Shown here piece after piece: positions 1 through 8,872 of a stretch of 10,600 nucleotides of DNA. The stretch spans positions 5,837 through 16,436 of the forward strand of contig DJRM01000108.1 of NCBI GenBank assembly GCA_002440085.1, given 5' to 3'. The position numbers and the translations under genes are program-made. The stretch is from Bacteroidales bacterium UBA6360. Lineage in GTDB: Bacteria > Bacteroidota > Bacteroidia > Bacteroidales > UBA932. A model generated the notes under the pieces. That model was not told the DNA's origin, ran no database searches, and was given only the letters and a program-made list of their open reading frames with translations. The first letter of the stretch is position 1; every line of letters starts with the position of its first letter.

Positions 1-623
1 TCCTTCAGAATCTGCTCCACGCACTCGTCGTATGACGCCCTGCTGATTTCCATGCCCGCAAGTTCCTCAGGAGTCATTTCCTGAAGATTGACCGGCTCCA
101 GAATCAGGGGAACGCCCAGCAGCTTACCGTCAGTACCGCGCCCGCCGAACTTCATCAGCAGGTCATAGTAGAACCATGCCCGGAGCGCGTGCGCCTCGCC
201 CCAGAGCCTGTTCCTGAGCAGCTCGTCATAATGCTCGTTGAGCATATAGCGGATTTTGCGGCCATTGTCGTCCTTCAGAAACAGGTTCACGTTGTAGATG
301 CCCTTGTAGTCCCTATCCCAGTAGGTCTGGAAAGGGTCGCTGGCGGGGCTTGCAATTCCTATGGCCATGCGGCTTATAACATCGGTCCGCGAGGTCATGA
401 CGGCATTGTCCGTAAGGCAGTCGAGATAGGCTCCCTCGTTGTTGTCATAGCTCTTCGGCATATATTCATAGCACTGATCGACAAGCCCCTGCATGGTCAC
501 GGCGTTCTCAAGAACATAGTCCTCCGAACGGATTGCGCTCGGGTAGGGGTCAAGGAAGCCGCAGGAAGCCGTCAGTGCCAGAGCGGCGGCGCCGGCGATT
601 ATTATATGGATTTGTTGTTTCAT
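1..623 (-). CDS. SusD/RagB-family outer-membrane lipoprotein, second pair (3' part beyond the window)
   Basis: This gene starts with ATG at 623 and reads open for 207 codons to the left edge, so its C-terminal part is missing. The N-terminus is a lipoprotein signal peptide: a hydrophobic stretch at residues 5-19 ending in LTASC, with C21 as the likely lipidated cysteine. CGFLDPYP follows, a common type of start for mature SusD proteins. Residues 139-160 (RLWGEAHALRAWFYYDLLMKFG) match the helical, TPR-like segment typical of SusD, where an Arg-rich helix precedes a FYYDL motif and then a PL segment (GVPLILEP, 170-177). SusD proteins sit on the cell surface, bind the ligand and form the lid of the SusC transporter. 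The start lies 13 bases after the stop of the upstream SusC, so the two are a pair in one operon. The family is clear; the ligand is unknown. Confidence 0.9.
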   Translation of the reverse strand, partial: MKQQIHIIIAGAAALALTASCGFLDPYPSAIRSEDYVLENAVTMQGLVDQCYEYMPKSYDNNEGAYLDCLTDNAVMTSRTDVISRMAIGIASPASDPFQTYWDRDYKGIYNVNLFLKDDNGRKIRYMLNEHYDELLRNRLWGEAHALRAWFYYDLLMKFGGRGTDGKLLGVPLILEPVNLQEMTPEELAGMEISRASYDECVEQILK

Positions 624-636
624 CTTGTCGCTTTTT

Positions 637-3600
637 TTAGAACGTGATGTTTATTCCTCCCACGACGGTCCTCATCAGAGGATAGTCGGTGAGACCGGAA
701 CTGAGCGCCTCCGGATCAACGTCCTTCACTCCGGAAAGGGTAAGAAGGTTGTTCCCGCGCAGATAAATCCTCAGTCCGCGGATTCCCCGCGTGATGTTCA
801 GCCGCTTCACCGGAAGCTCGTAGCCGAACTCCGCCGCCTGAAGCTTGAAGAAACTCCCGTCGGTGAGCCACCAGTCCGAAAGCTGGTAGTTGTTGTTCAC
901 CTTATTGTAGGTAAGGCGCGGATGAGAGGCATCGCCGGCGTGCTCAAGAGTATATTTTGAATAATTGCCGTCGCCCCATCCGTTCCAGAAATACCCGTTC
1001 GTCAGGGCAAGGTCGCAGAAGGCCCGGCCCGTGCCGGAAAGAAAGAGGTCGAAGTCCCTATATTTCAGCCTGACGCTGATTCCATAGACAAGCTTCGGAT
1101 TGCTGTCCCCTATGGCGCAGATGTCATTGGCGTCAATGCGACCGTCGCCGTTCATGTCCTGGTATTTCAGGTCGCCGGCACGGAGGCTCTCGTCGAAAAG
1201 TTGCGGGATCTCCAGCGTCTCCGCGTCCGTAGCGAACTGTCCAAGGCAGCGGTAGCCCCATATCGCGGTGGAAGGATAGCCGACCTTGGAACGGTAGGCC
1301 TCGCTGTAGTTCAGCTCGTCAATGCGCAGAATCCTTGAGAACTGCCCGGATGCCCAGCCGTCAATGGAATAAGAAAATGACTTGCCCACGGAGTCCTTCC
1401 ATCCGAGGGCTATCTCATATCCCTGAAAGCTCGTCTTGTTGTAGTTCATCCAGAACGCCCCTGACGAGACTCCGGCATACAGGGGGATGACGTTGGTCAC
1501 CTGAGAAGGAGCGCCGTCCGAAAGTGTCCTCCAGTAGTTCAGCGAGGCCGAAAGCCGCCTGTCGAGAAACAGGGCGTCAACTCCCGCCGTCATTTCGTAC
1601 CTCCTCTCAAGGCGGAGGTTCGGGTTGCCAAGCATCGAGATGTAAGTGCGGTTGACGCTCTCGCTCGACGTGCTTCCGAACCACTGGTTGTTGGGATGCG
1701 GGCCGAACTTCTGACCGGAAGCGTTCCAGGCATAGTTCTCCACATCACGGTTGGCGGAAGTCGCGCTGTCGCAGTGCAGCAGACCGCCCTGAACCCTGAA
1801 TTTCAGGAAATCGACTCCGGTGGCTCCCCGCATCCACTTTTCATTGGACATCACCCAGCCTATTCCAGCAGATGGGGAGAAGGCCCACCTGTTGTTCCGC
1901 AGGGAATAGGTGCCGTGCTCGTTCATGGCAGTCTGCACAATGAAGCGGTCGTCATAGACATAGCCGGCGCTGAAGCCGAAATTCATCTCGCGGCGGTGCT
2001 CGGTGATGAACTTCTGTGAACGCTTGGTTATCATGTAGTTCAGTCCGGCGTTAACGGAATGCTTCCCGAACTTGCGGTCATAAGAGAATTTCTGCACGAG
2101 GTAAAGCCTATTGGAGAAATAGTCCAAGAGCCTTGTCTTGTCCGGCATTTCCTTGACACTGTGGCTACCGCTCTTGACCGGCCTCATAATTTTCTCCCCG
2201 TCCTCGACGTCGGGAGTCAGAATGTAGGCCGCGTAGTCCTCGGCCGTTCCTATACGGACGAGATTGGTCGCGTCGTAGGCCCCGTAAGTCACCGACTTGA
2301 GACCCTTTGTGATGAACGACAGGTCAATGTTGAGCCCCACGTTCATGAGTCCCTTCCTGACGGTCTCCGTGTAGGAGCCGTTCTCAAGGATGTTCGCCAC
2401 TGGGTTCTGCCTATAAATGGAAGATACGGCATACCACGGGAACTCAAGCTCCGGGGAATTGTCCGCATAAATCGGGAAGGCTATCGCCGGGATGCTGTTT
2501 ATGTCGCCGAGCACATCCGGGAGCTCCGTAACTCCGAGAGTAGTGTTGGACGACTCGTCCTCGCTGGAATAGTTGGAATTATATCCATAGTTCGGAGAGC
2601 GTCTGATTCCCATCGTGGAGATTATGCCGAATTTCGCGGTGATATACTTGTGAACCTTCACATCGAGGTTCGCGCTGATGTTCACGCGGTTATAGTCCGC
2701 CGTCGGGCCAATCTTATAGATGTCGTCTTCACCGGCGTAGCCGAGGCTGGCATAGTAGCTGACATAGTCGTTCCCACCTCCGGAGTATATTCCGGCCTTA
2801 CGGTAGGACATGACATTCTTCAGCATCATGTTCCTGAAGTCCACGTTAGGGTGGAACAGGTCGAGAGGATTCTTCTTCCCATATTCCTCAATGTCGTACT
2901 GAGTGTAGAGAGGGTCCATGCCGCTGTTGGTACGAGCCGTGTTGTTGAGGCGGGCATAGTCCTCGCCGCCGACAAATTCCGGCATCCGGTCAACGATGTT
3001 CACGCCGCCCTCCCCATAAACGCTGAGATAACGGCTGTTGGGCTTTCCCCTCTTCGTCCTGATATAGACGATGCCGTCGGCCCCCGAAGCGCCGTAGAGC
3101 GTCTTTTCCATCACATCGCGCACGATTGTGATTGACTCAATCTGCTGCGGGTCAAGCGGGGTCTCACTTATTGACACGGGCACGTCATCGACCATATATA
3201 TCATCCTGCGTCCCCTCACGGTCGGGGTAACTCTCCACGAAGCCCCGTATCTTCCCGCATTCTCAAGCGGGGTGACGCCCGGACTTCCGGAGTTCTCCGT
3301 CACCTCCACTCCCGGTGCGATTGCCGTCAGGGCGTTCCTGATGTCGGTGGAAGACCATTTCTGAAGATCCTCGCCCTTGATGACGACGGTGTTTCCGAGG
3401 GAATGCCGCCGCGCAAGTTCCATGTACGGAAGAGGAATGACATCCTCATAAAGTTCCTTTCCAAGCAGTGTCACGGTGTCGGAATCCGCAAGGGCCTCAA
3501 CGAGAGCCTCGACCGAAGAATATCCCTCGCAGGACACGGTCACACGGTCCCTCGCATCGGCGGTGAACCTGACACGTCCATCGGCATCAGCGCTCTCGCG

Positions 3601-3819
3601 CAAGGTACCCTCGCCCACGGAAACCTCCGCGAACGGCACCGCGTTGCCATCTTCATCAACTATCCGCACCGACACATTGACATTCTTGCCGGAACCCTTC
3701 CCCGACTGCGCAAGAGCCTGAAGACCTCCGCTGAGGAAGATGGCCGCGACACCGAGAAGAAACACGGCAAGGCGGACAGCCGCGACTTTTATCTTATGCT
3801 GTTTCATCGTATCAAACAT
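637..3819 (-). CDS. SusC/RagA-family TonB-dependent outer-membrane transporter, second and divergent copy
   Basis: This is a 1060-aa outer-membrane beta-barrel importer, of normal length for SusC. A signal peptide ends near residue 37 (LQALA, then QSG). Residues 46-120 resemble a carboxypeptidase-regulatory-like beta-sandwich (VRIVDEDGNAVPFAEVSVGE). The plug follows, recognisable from YMVDDVPVS (208-216), IESITIVRDVMEKTLYGASG (227-246) and DGIVYIRTKRG (248-258). Late in the barrel comes the Ca-loop-like DMNGDGRID (888-896). The protein ends in NITF, with the terminal Phe expected of BAM substrates. In place of the usual VVVVGYG TonB-box region it has YEDVIPLPYM (124-133), so it belongs to a less common SusC branch. 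There is no N-terminal STN domain, which argues against direct anti-sigma signalling. The start is 4 bases after the upstream SusD stop. A second in-frame ATG at 3807 (MKQHKIKV) gives a tidier signal peptide and may be the true start. The substrate is unknown. Confidence 0.93.
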   Translation of the reverse strand: MFDTMKQHKIKVAAVRLAVFLLGVAAIFLSGGLQALAQSGKGSGKNVNVSVRIVDEDGNAVPFAEVSVGEGTLRESADADGRVRFTADARDRVTVSCEGYSSVEALVEALADSDTVTLLGKELYEDVIPLPYMELARRHSLGNTVVIKGEDLQKWSSTDIRNALTAIAPGVEVTENSGSPGVTPLENAGRYGASWRVTPTVRGRRMIYMVDDVPVSISETPLDPQQIESITIVRDVMEKTLYGASGADGIVYIRTKRGKPNSRYLSVYGEGGVNIVDRMPEFVGGEDYARLNNTARTNSGMDPLYTQYDIEEYGKKNPLDLFHPNVDFRNMMLKNVMSYRKAGIYSGGGNDYVSYYASLGYAGEDDIYKIGPTADYNRVNISANLDVKVHKYITAKFGIISTMGIRRSPNYGYNSNYSSEDESSNTTLGVTELPDVLGDINSIPAIAFPIYADNSPELEFPWYAVSSIYRQNPVANILENGSYTETVRKGLMNVGLNIDLSFITKGLKSVTYGAYDATNLVRIGTAEDYAAYILTPDVEDGEKIMRPVKSGSHSVKEMPDKTRLLDYFSNRLYLVQKFSYDRKFGKHSVNAGLNYMITKRSQKFITEHRREMNFGFSAGYVYDDRFIVQTAMNEHGTYSLRNNRWAFSPSAGIGWVMSNEKWMRGATGVDFLKFRVQGGLLHCDSATSANRDVENYAWNASGQKFGPHPNNQWFGSTSSESVNRTYISMLGNPNLRLERRYEMTAGVDALFLDRRLSASLNYWRTLSDGAPSQVTNVIPLYAGVSSGAFWMNYNKTSFQGYEIALGWKDSVGKSFSYSIDGWASGQFSRILRIDELNYSEAYRSKVGYPSTAIWGYRCLGQFATDAETLEIPQLFDESLRAGDLKYQDMNGDGRIDANDICAIGDSNPKLVYGISVRLKYRDFDLFLSGTGRAFCDLALTNGYFWNGWGDGNYSKYTLEHAGDASHPRLTYNKVNNNYQLSDWWLTDGSFFKLQAAEFGYELPVKRLNITRGIRGLRIYLRGNNLLTLSGVKDVDPEALSSGLTDYPLMRTVVGGINITF

Positions 3820-3823
3820 TGTG

Positions 3824-5692
3824 TTACCACGCCATCTTTGGCGTATAATTCTTCATCTTGACCAAATCGCTGTTACGGAACTGAATGTAGTACATCCCGT
3901 CATTCTTCCAGGAAATCTGCCTGTTTGCCGCAAGCTCGAAACGGTCATACCGGAATCCGGTAGGATATTTGGCCGCGTCATAGCCCAGATTCAATTTCGT
4001 CGCCCTCATTCCATAGAGCGTGCTCCGGCCTATTTCCGGAGCGTCCTTCCACCTGCGAATGTCACAGTAGTAGTGATACCCCTCGAAACAGAGCTCAATG
4101 GTCCGTTCGTTCTTTATCCTTTCGCGGTATGTCTCCGCGCTCGCAAGATACTCCGTCCGGACATCCGGCATCTCCGCCCTCTTCCGTATGACATTCAGGG
4201 CCCCGACCGAAGTGAGGCTCGCTCCCGGTGCTTTTCCATCTGGGCCGCCGTACGCCTCGAACGCCGCCTCCGCATAATTCAGGTAAAGCTCGCCAAGACG
4301 GATTATCGGGTCTGTGAGCGTTATGGTCTGAGTCATCTGATACGGGCCGCCGATTCGCTTGCACTCATAGTAGTAGGTTTCCGTGACTCCGTCGGAAGAG
4401 CCGGTCTTCTTCTGCAGGAGCGAACCCGAAGGCAGGCTTCCGTCCTCATTGACATAGAGGGAAGCCTTTCCGTATCCTCCCGCGCTGATGTCCTTCTGGT
4501 TATAGACCACGGTGATGTCGAACCTCGGGTCCCGGTTCATGAACGGGTTCTGCTCGGCGTATGAGCCGGCTGCCTCCGCGACACGGCGGCGCTCCTCGGT
4601 GTTGAGGGCATAGCCATCGCGGGTCTCGAACTTGTCCACGAAATTCTGCGTCGGGCACTGGGCCGAGCTGTAGGCATCCTTCGAAAAGACATAGCCTACA
4701 AAGGCCTGAAGCTTGTTGTTCCTGAACTGCATCGTTCCGGCGGAATAGCCCCAAAGCTGCTCGTCGGAGTAGGTCGTTCCGTTGAAGTTCCTTGAATATT
4801 CGTCCAGAGACAGCAGCCGGAAGCCGTTGTCCAGGGCAGCGGTGATCGCCTCCATGTTGGCTACGGCGGCCTCTTCCCATATAGTCCTGTCATTGTCCGG
4901 ATTGTTCAGCGGGCTCGCGGCATACAGAAGGGCGCGTCCCCTCATCGCCAGCGCGGCCACGCCGTTCGGCTTGTCCTGATCGGGCGCGGCGAGGTGTCCG
5001 GCTCCGGAAACGGGGTCGCGGCGCATCAGGCCGGCCTTCTCGAAGTGTCCCGCTGCCGTCTGAAAGTCATCGGCTACCCTGTAGAGGAATTCCTTCTCGC
5101 CGAGAGCCGGCAGATCCCATTCGTCATCCGCCCCGAGAACCTTGTCAACATAAGGAACGGCTCCGTAAAGCCGGAATATCTCGAAATTGACATAGGCGCG
5201 CACGAAATAGGCCTGTCCGAGCAGGTCTTCCTTCTGCTGCTCCGTAGCGTCCTGAAGCATATCTATCTTCTCGATGGTCATGTTGCAGATGCGGATTATC
5301 TTCCACGCGTATGTGACCTTCGCCGCTTCCTTGCCGGCAACGCCCTTGTTGTAGCCGACAACCCCGATAGCGTTCTGTCCGCCGCCCATCTTTATCGTCT
5401 GGGACTGAGTCAGACGCGCCATGTCGCACATGTCGGTAATTCCTTCGAAAGTGAACTTCTGGTTATTGAACGCGAACGTGAGCGGGTGGAAGGCGGTCAA
5501 CTTGGAATCCGTGCCGGAGTAGGCCGCGTAAAAGAAGCTCTTGAAGTTCTGGTATTTGGAGAAGACCTTCTCCTCGGAGAGTCCCGAATCCGGAGACCTG
5601 TCGAGATATGCGTTCAGACAGGAAGTCACCGCCGAGGCCATGGAGACCAGAGCCGCGGACACGAGCAATTTTCCTAAAATCTTTCTCATCAT
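3824..5692 (-). CDS. SusD/RagB-family outer-membrane lipoprotein, first pair
   Basis: This 622-aa surface lipoprotein is the binding partner of the SusC encoded just upstream. The signal peptide has a lipobox ending AVTSC, with C25 lipidated, followed by LNAYLDRSPDSGLSEEKVF, a typical SusD opening. Residues 158-186 carry the TPR-like signature (GQAYFVRAYVNFEIFRLYGA, then VPYVDKV). The C-terminal SusD domain shows LGELYLNYAEAAFEAYG (466-482) and the family hallmark RIKNERTIELCFEGYHYY, then DIRRWK (525-548). It is at the long end for the family. An ATGATG start gives a choice between 5692 and 5689. The gene begins 9 bases after the SusC stop, and the next SusC follows after 4 bases, so it sits inside the operon. 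The role follows from the family: capture of a glycan or peptide at the surface and lid closure over SusC. Nothing visible in the sequence names the ligand. Confidence 0.95.
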   Translation of the reverse strand: MMRKILGKLLVSAALVSMASAVTSCLNAYLDRSPDSGLSEEKVFSKYQNFKSFFYAAYSGTDSKLTAFHPLTFAFNNQKFTFEGITDMCDMARLTQSQTIKMGGGQNAIGVVGYNKGVAGKEAAKVTYAWKIIRICNMTIEKIDMLQDATEQQKEDLLGQAYFVRAYVNFEIFRLYGAVPYVDKVLGADDEWDLPALGEKEFLYRVADDFQTAAGHFEKAGLMRRDPVSGAGHLAAPDQDKPNGVAALAMRGRALLYAASPLNNPDNDRTIWEEAAVANMEAITAALDNGFRLLSLDEYSRNFNGTTYSDEQLWGYSAGTMQFRNNKLQAFVGYVFSKDAYSSAQCPTQNFVDKFETRDGYALNTEERRRVAEAAGSYAEQNPFMNRDPRFDITVVYNQKDISAGGYGKASLYVNEDGSLPSGSLLQKKTGSSDGVTETYYYECKRIGGPYQMTQTITLTDPIIRLGELYLNYAEAAFEAYGGPDGKAPGASLTSVGALNVIRKRAEMPDVRTEYLASAETYRERIKNERTIELCFEGYHYYCDIRRWKDAPEIGRSTLYGMRATKLNLGYDAAKYPTGFRYDRFELAANRQISWKNDGMYYIQFRNSDLVKMKNYTPKMAW

Positions 5693-5701
5693 TTTCTAAG
5701 T

Positions 5702-8700
5702 TTAAAAAGTGAGCTGAAGCCCTATCCTGACAGTCCTCATGTAAGGATAACTTCCCCACACGAGGTTCTTGCTCTCCGGGTCGCCCTCAAGCAGGTCGGT
5801 GAATGTGAGGAGGTTGTTTCCGGTGACATACGCCCTGATGGCCTGCATTCCTGTCCTCCTTGTGAAGTTCTGCCCGTTCCATGTGTAACTCAGGGTGACT
5901 TCCTTCAGCCTGACATAGTCCGACCTGCGCCATGATTTGCCCTCAATCTTCGCCCCGTATCCGCCTCCGTCTATGGTCTCGGCGTAGCCTGTCCACTGGA
6001 GGTTCGGAATCTGTGACGCCGTGTAGTGGAGCGCGGCGTGGTTTCCGGACGGATTCGCCGGCGACCAGTAGTCAAGCGAAGACTTGTGGATGCTGTAGTT
6101 GCCCTTAAAGAACTCATACTCATAAATCTGATTGTAGTTCACCCATTTGCCGGCATAGCCGTGCAGGAGCATCCTAAATTCAAGCCCCTTCCATGAGAAC
6201 CCGGTGTTGAAGGCGAACGAGACCGGCGGGTAGACAGAGCCCCGGATACGCCCCTTGTCATCGGAGTCGATGACACCGTCGGCGGTGTAGTCGATGAACT
6301 TGTAGTCACCGATGATGACCTTGTCCATGGTGACGGGAAGGAAACTGCTGTGGATGTCATCCACGGAAGTCAGGAAACCGCTGTCCGCGAGATATAATCC
6401 GCCGGTCGGGGTTCCGATCGGCGCACCCGCGGCACGCTGGTGCTCAAGGGAGAACGGGGCGTCATCCGCATAGACGACACGGTTGTCGCTGTAGGAGAAA
6501 TTGCCCCCGACGCTGAAGGTCCAGTCTCTTCCGAACCTGTGGCTGTAATTTGCCTCAACCTCAATGCCGTGCTTCTTGATTGCGCCCTTGTTGAGCTCCT
6601 TGGAAGATGTCCCGAGCCAGATAGGGGTGTTGTTGTCGACCGAAATAAGCATCTTGTCCCTGTATTCGTCGAACAGGTCGATGTTCAGGGTGAGGTCGTT
6701 GCCAAAGAAGCCCATCTCTATGCCGAGATCCTTCTTGAACGCCTGCTCCCACTGCGCGGAGAGGTTGGCGGACTTGTCCTCCACGATGTGCCCGCTGCTG
6801 TCTTTAGAGTACTCGCTGATGTAGAGCCACCTGTTGTTTGCATAGTCATTTCCGACCAGTCCCATGGAGAAGCGGAACTTGAGCTTACTCAGCCACGGCT
6901 TCAGCGGCTCCATGAATTTTTCCTGCGACATCACCCAGCCGACCGCCCCCGACGGGAAGAATCCGAAACGATTGCTCGGGGCGAATCGCTCGGAGCCGGT
7001 GTAGCCCATGTTGAACTCGACAAGGTACTTGTGCGCATAATCGTAGGTGGCACGCGCCACAAGAGCCTCGTTGTAGTAGGGGAACGAGGTGCCCTTGGCC
7101 TGTTCCTGCCTATTGAAGAGGAAAAGCCCGGTGACGCCGTGGTTCCCGAAGGTGCGGTCGTAGTTGACCGAAAAGTCATAGTAGAGGTCCATATAGTAGC
7201 CGCCCTGAAGCTCGTTTCCGGCGTTGGTGTACATCGGCGGCTCGGTGTAGGCATAGCCGTCATCCCCAGTCCGCCTCCATGGATTCTCGGACGTGCCTAT
7301 CTTGCTGAAGTCCAGCACATAGCTCGGCCTGTTGTACTCGGTCTTGAGCGTAGTGTACTTGTAGTAGGAGCTCAGAGAGACCTTTGCCTGGACGGACAGT
7401 CCCCGGGTTATGAAGTCGAGCTTCTGGTTCACGATGATGTCCGAGAAGAGTTTCGTGTCGGTCAGCTGGATGAAGCTGCCCTTCATCATCTGGTAGTAAG
7501 GGTTGTAGGTGCTCTGGTCGGCCTCGCTCAGCAGACGGTCCTCGGAAGCGTCCGGGTAGTCCGTGTCGGGCACCTCCTTAAGCACCCAAGAAGGGTAGTA
7601 CATAGGGTATTTCGCGGTGCTCGCGCCGAAGACGGCCAGCCACATCTCGTCGTCCCCTCCCTGAGGTTGGGGCTTGTTCTTGATGCCGACGTTGCCTCCG
7701 AGCTTGAAGGATACCTTGGTGCTCCGCGTGACGTTGAAATCAACGTTGGTCCTGAAGTTGAACCTGTTGTACTTGTAGCCGCTGTCCACCTTGTCGTCCC
7801 TGAAGCTACGGAAAATCGAGCCTTCGTTCGTGTAGCCGACAGAAGCGAAATACTTGACGAACCTGGTTCCGCCGCTTATGTTGAAGTTGGCGTTGGTCGT
7901 GGAGGCGAACGGCCTGGTCATTTCCTTGAGCCAGTCGACATCAGGATAGCGGAGCGCGTTCAGGGCGGAGGACGGATTCCTGTACTCTTCAAGGACCTCC
8001 TGTGAAGAAAGCGCCTCGAACTGCTGTTCGTTCATCCGCGCCACGTTGAGCAGGGACATCGTGGTGTAGGAGTCTATATGCTCCGGAGTGTTTATCGGAG
8101 AGGCGAAGCCCTGCGAGACGGTTATGTCCATCTTCGGCCGTCCCTCCTTTCCGCTCTTCGTGGTGACGATTATGACTCCGTTCGCGCCCTTCGCTCCGAA
8201 CACGGCCGTGGCGGAGGCGTCCTTCAGGACGGAGATGTTCTCCACCTCGTTCGGGTCTATGGAGGCGAAGTCGCGCTCGATTCCGTCAACGAGGACAAGC
8301 GGGCTGGAATTGTTGAAGCTTGACACTCCGCGGATTACGATTTCGGCGTCGTCCTGCCCAGGCTGCCCGGAGGACTGGAGCGTCGTGACTCCCGACAGCT
8401 TGCCGGCCATGGCATTGGTGATGTTCGAGAGCCCCGAATTGACGAGAGTCTCTCCCCCGACCTGCGAGATGGCCCCGACGATGCTTTCCTTCTTCTGGAC
8501 ACCGTATCCCACCACGACCACGTCATCCAGAAGGATGGAGTCCTCGTGCAGGACAATGGAGTAGTTGCTCAGGGAAGCGGAAAGAGGCACATAAAGAGTC
8601 TCGAATCCGATGCATGAAATGACGAGGCGGCCCTTTTCCGGAACTTCAAGACTGAACTTTCCGTCTATGTCCGTCACGGTGCCGGAGCCCTTCGCGCCCT

Positions 8701-8872
8701 CAAGAACCACACCTGCCCCGATTACCGGAGTCCCGAAACCGTCAACGACAGTGCCGGTGACGTTCCTCGTGGCACCGTCCCTTTCATCGGCTGCCGCAAC
8801 GGAACTCAGGACCAGCGGCAACAGGAGCGCCGCAAGTCCTGAAAGAATCCTGATGAGTGTTCGCCGCATCAT
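5702..8872 (-). CDS. SusC/RagA-family TonB-dependent outer-membrane transporter, first and canonical copy
   Basis: This is a 1056-aa SusC-type importer. The signal peptide covers about residues 1-28 (hydrophobic core LAALLLPLVLSSVAAA). Next comes a carboxypeptidase-regulatory-like domain at about 38-110 (VTGTVVDGFGTPVIGAGVVL, GKFSLEV). The canonical TonB-box region LDDVVVVGYGVQKKES spans 115-130. The plug carries LVLVDGIERDFASIDPNEVE (192-211), ISVLKDASATAVFGAKGANG (213-232) and VIIVTTKSG. The rest is a long barrel with the late loop DYTADGVID (861-869), ending in IGLQLTF with the terminal Phe used for barrel assembly. No STN domain is present, so sigma/anti-sigma signalling through this protein is unlikely. 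The start ATG overlaps the stop of the upstream lipoprotein gene (ATGA), and a second ATG follows directly at 8869. The SusD partner begins 9 bases after the stop. Family and role are firm; the transported substrate cannot be read from the sequence. Confidence 0.96.
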   Translation of the reverse strand: MMRRTLIRILSGLAALLLPLVLSSVAAADERDGATRNVTGTVVDGFGTPVIGAGVVLEGAKGSGTVTDIDGKFSLEVPEKGRLVISCIGFETLYVPLSASLSNYSIVLHEDSILLDDVVVVGYGVQKKESIVGAISQVGGETLVNSGLSNITNAMAGKLSGVTTLQSSGQPGQDDAEIVIRGVSSFNNSSPLVLVDGIERDFASIDPNEVENISVLKDASATAVFGAKGANGVIIVTTKSGKEGRPKMDITVSQGFASPINTPEHIDSYTTMSLLNVARMNEQQFEALSSQEVLEEYRNPSSALNALRYPDVDWLKEMTRPFASTTNANFNISGGTRFVKYFASVGYTNEGSIFRSFRDDKVDSGYKYNRFNFRTNVDFNVTRSTKVSFKLGGNVGIKNKPQPQGGDDEMWLAVFGASTAKYPMYYPSWVLKEVPDTDYPDASEDRLLSEADQSTYNPYYQMMKGSFIQLTDTKLFSDIIVNQKLDFITRGLSVQAKVSLSSYYKYTTLKTEYNRPSYVLDFSKIGTSENPWRRTGDDGYAYTEPPMYTNAGNELQGGYYMDLYYDFSVNYDRTFGNHGVTGLFLFNRQEQAKGTSFPYYNEALVARATYDYAHKYLVEFNMGYTGSERFAPSNRFGFFPSGAVGWVMSQEKFMEPLKPWLSKLKFRFSMGLVGNDYANNRWLYISEYSKDSSGHIVEDKSANLSAQWEQAFKKDLGIEMGFFGNDLTLNIDLFDEYRDKMLISVDNNTPIWLGTSSKELNKGAIKKHGIEVEANYSHRFGRDWTFSVGGNFSYSDNRVVYADDAPFSLEHQRAAGAPIGTPTGGLYLADSGFLTSVDDIHSSFLPVTMDKVIIGDYKFIDYTADGVIDSDDKGRIRGSVYPPVSFAFNTGFSWKGLEFRMLLHGYAGKWVNYNQIYEYEFFKGNYSIHKSSLDYWSPANPSGNHAALHYTASQIPNLQWTGYAETIDGGGYGAKIEGKSWRRSDYVRLKEVTLSYTWNGQNFTRRTGMQAIRAYVTGNNLLTFTDLLEGDPESKNLVWGSYPYMRTVRIGLQLTF
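8869..8872 (-). other. ATGA stop/start overlap coupling the lipoprotein gene to SusC
   Basis: On the minus strand the lipoprotein ends ...TAC AAA TGA and the SusC start ATG shares the bases ATGA. A second ATG follows immediately (ATGATG). Overlaps of this kind normally indicate translational coupling and co-expression of the two products. Confidence 0.8.

Noticed and set aside
4095..5759. Several minus-strand frames of about 90-126 codons inside the first SusD gene.
   Set aside because: They are out-of-frame shadows within a gene that has the full SusD signature; their products are Arg/Gly-rich and low in complexity.
6440..8005. A long open frame of 521 codons on the plus strand, and a similar one of 358 codons at 2059-3135.
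   Set aside because: Both lie antisense to SusC genes with complete, recognisable protein signatures. The products are Val/Arg/Glu-rich without domains, as expected of shadow frames in GC-rich genes.
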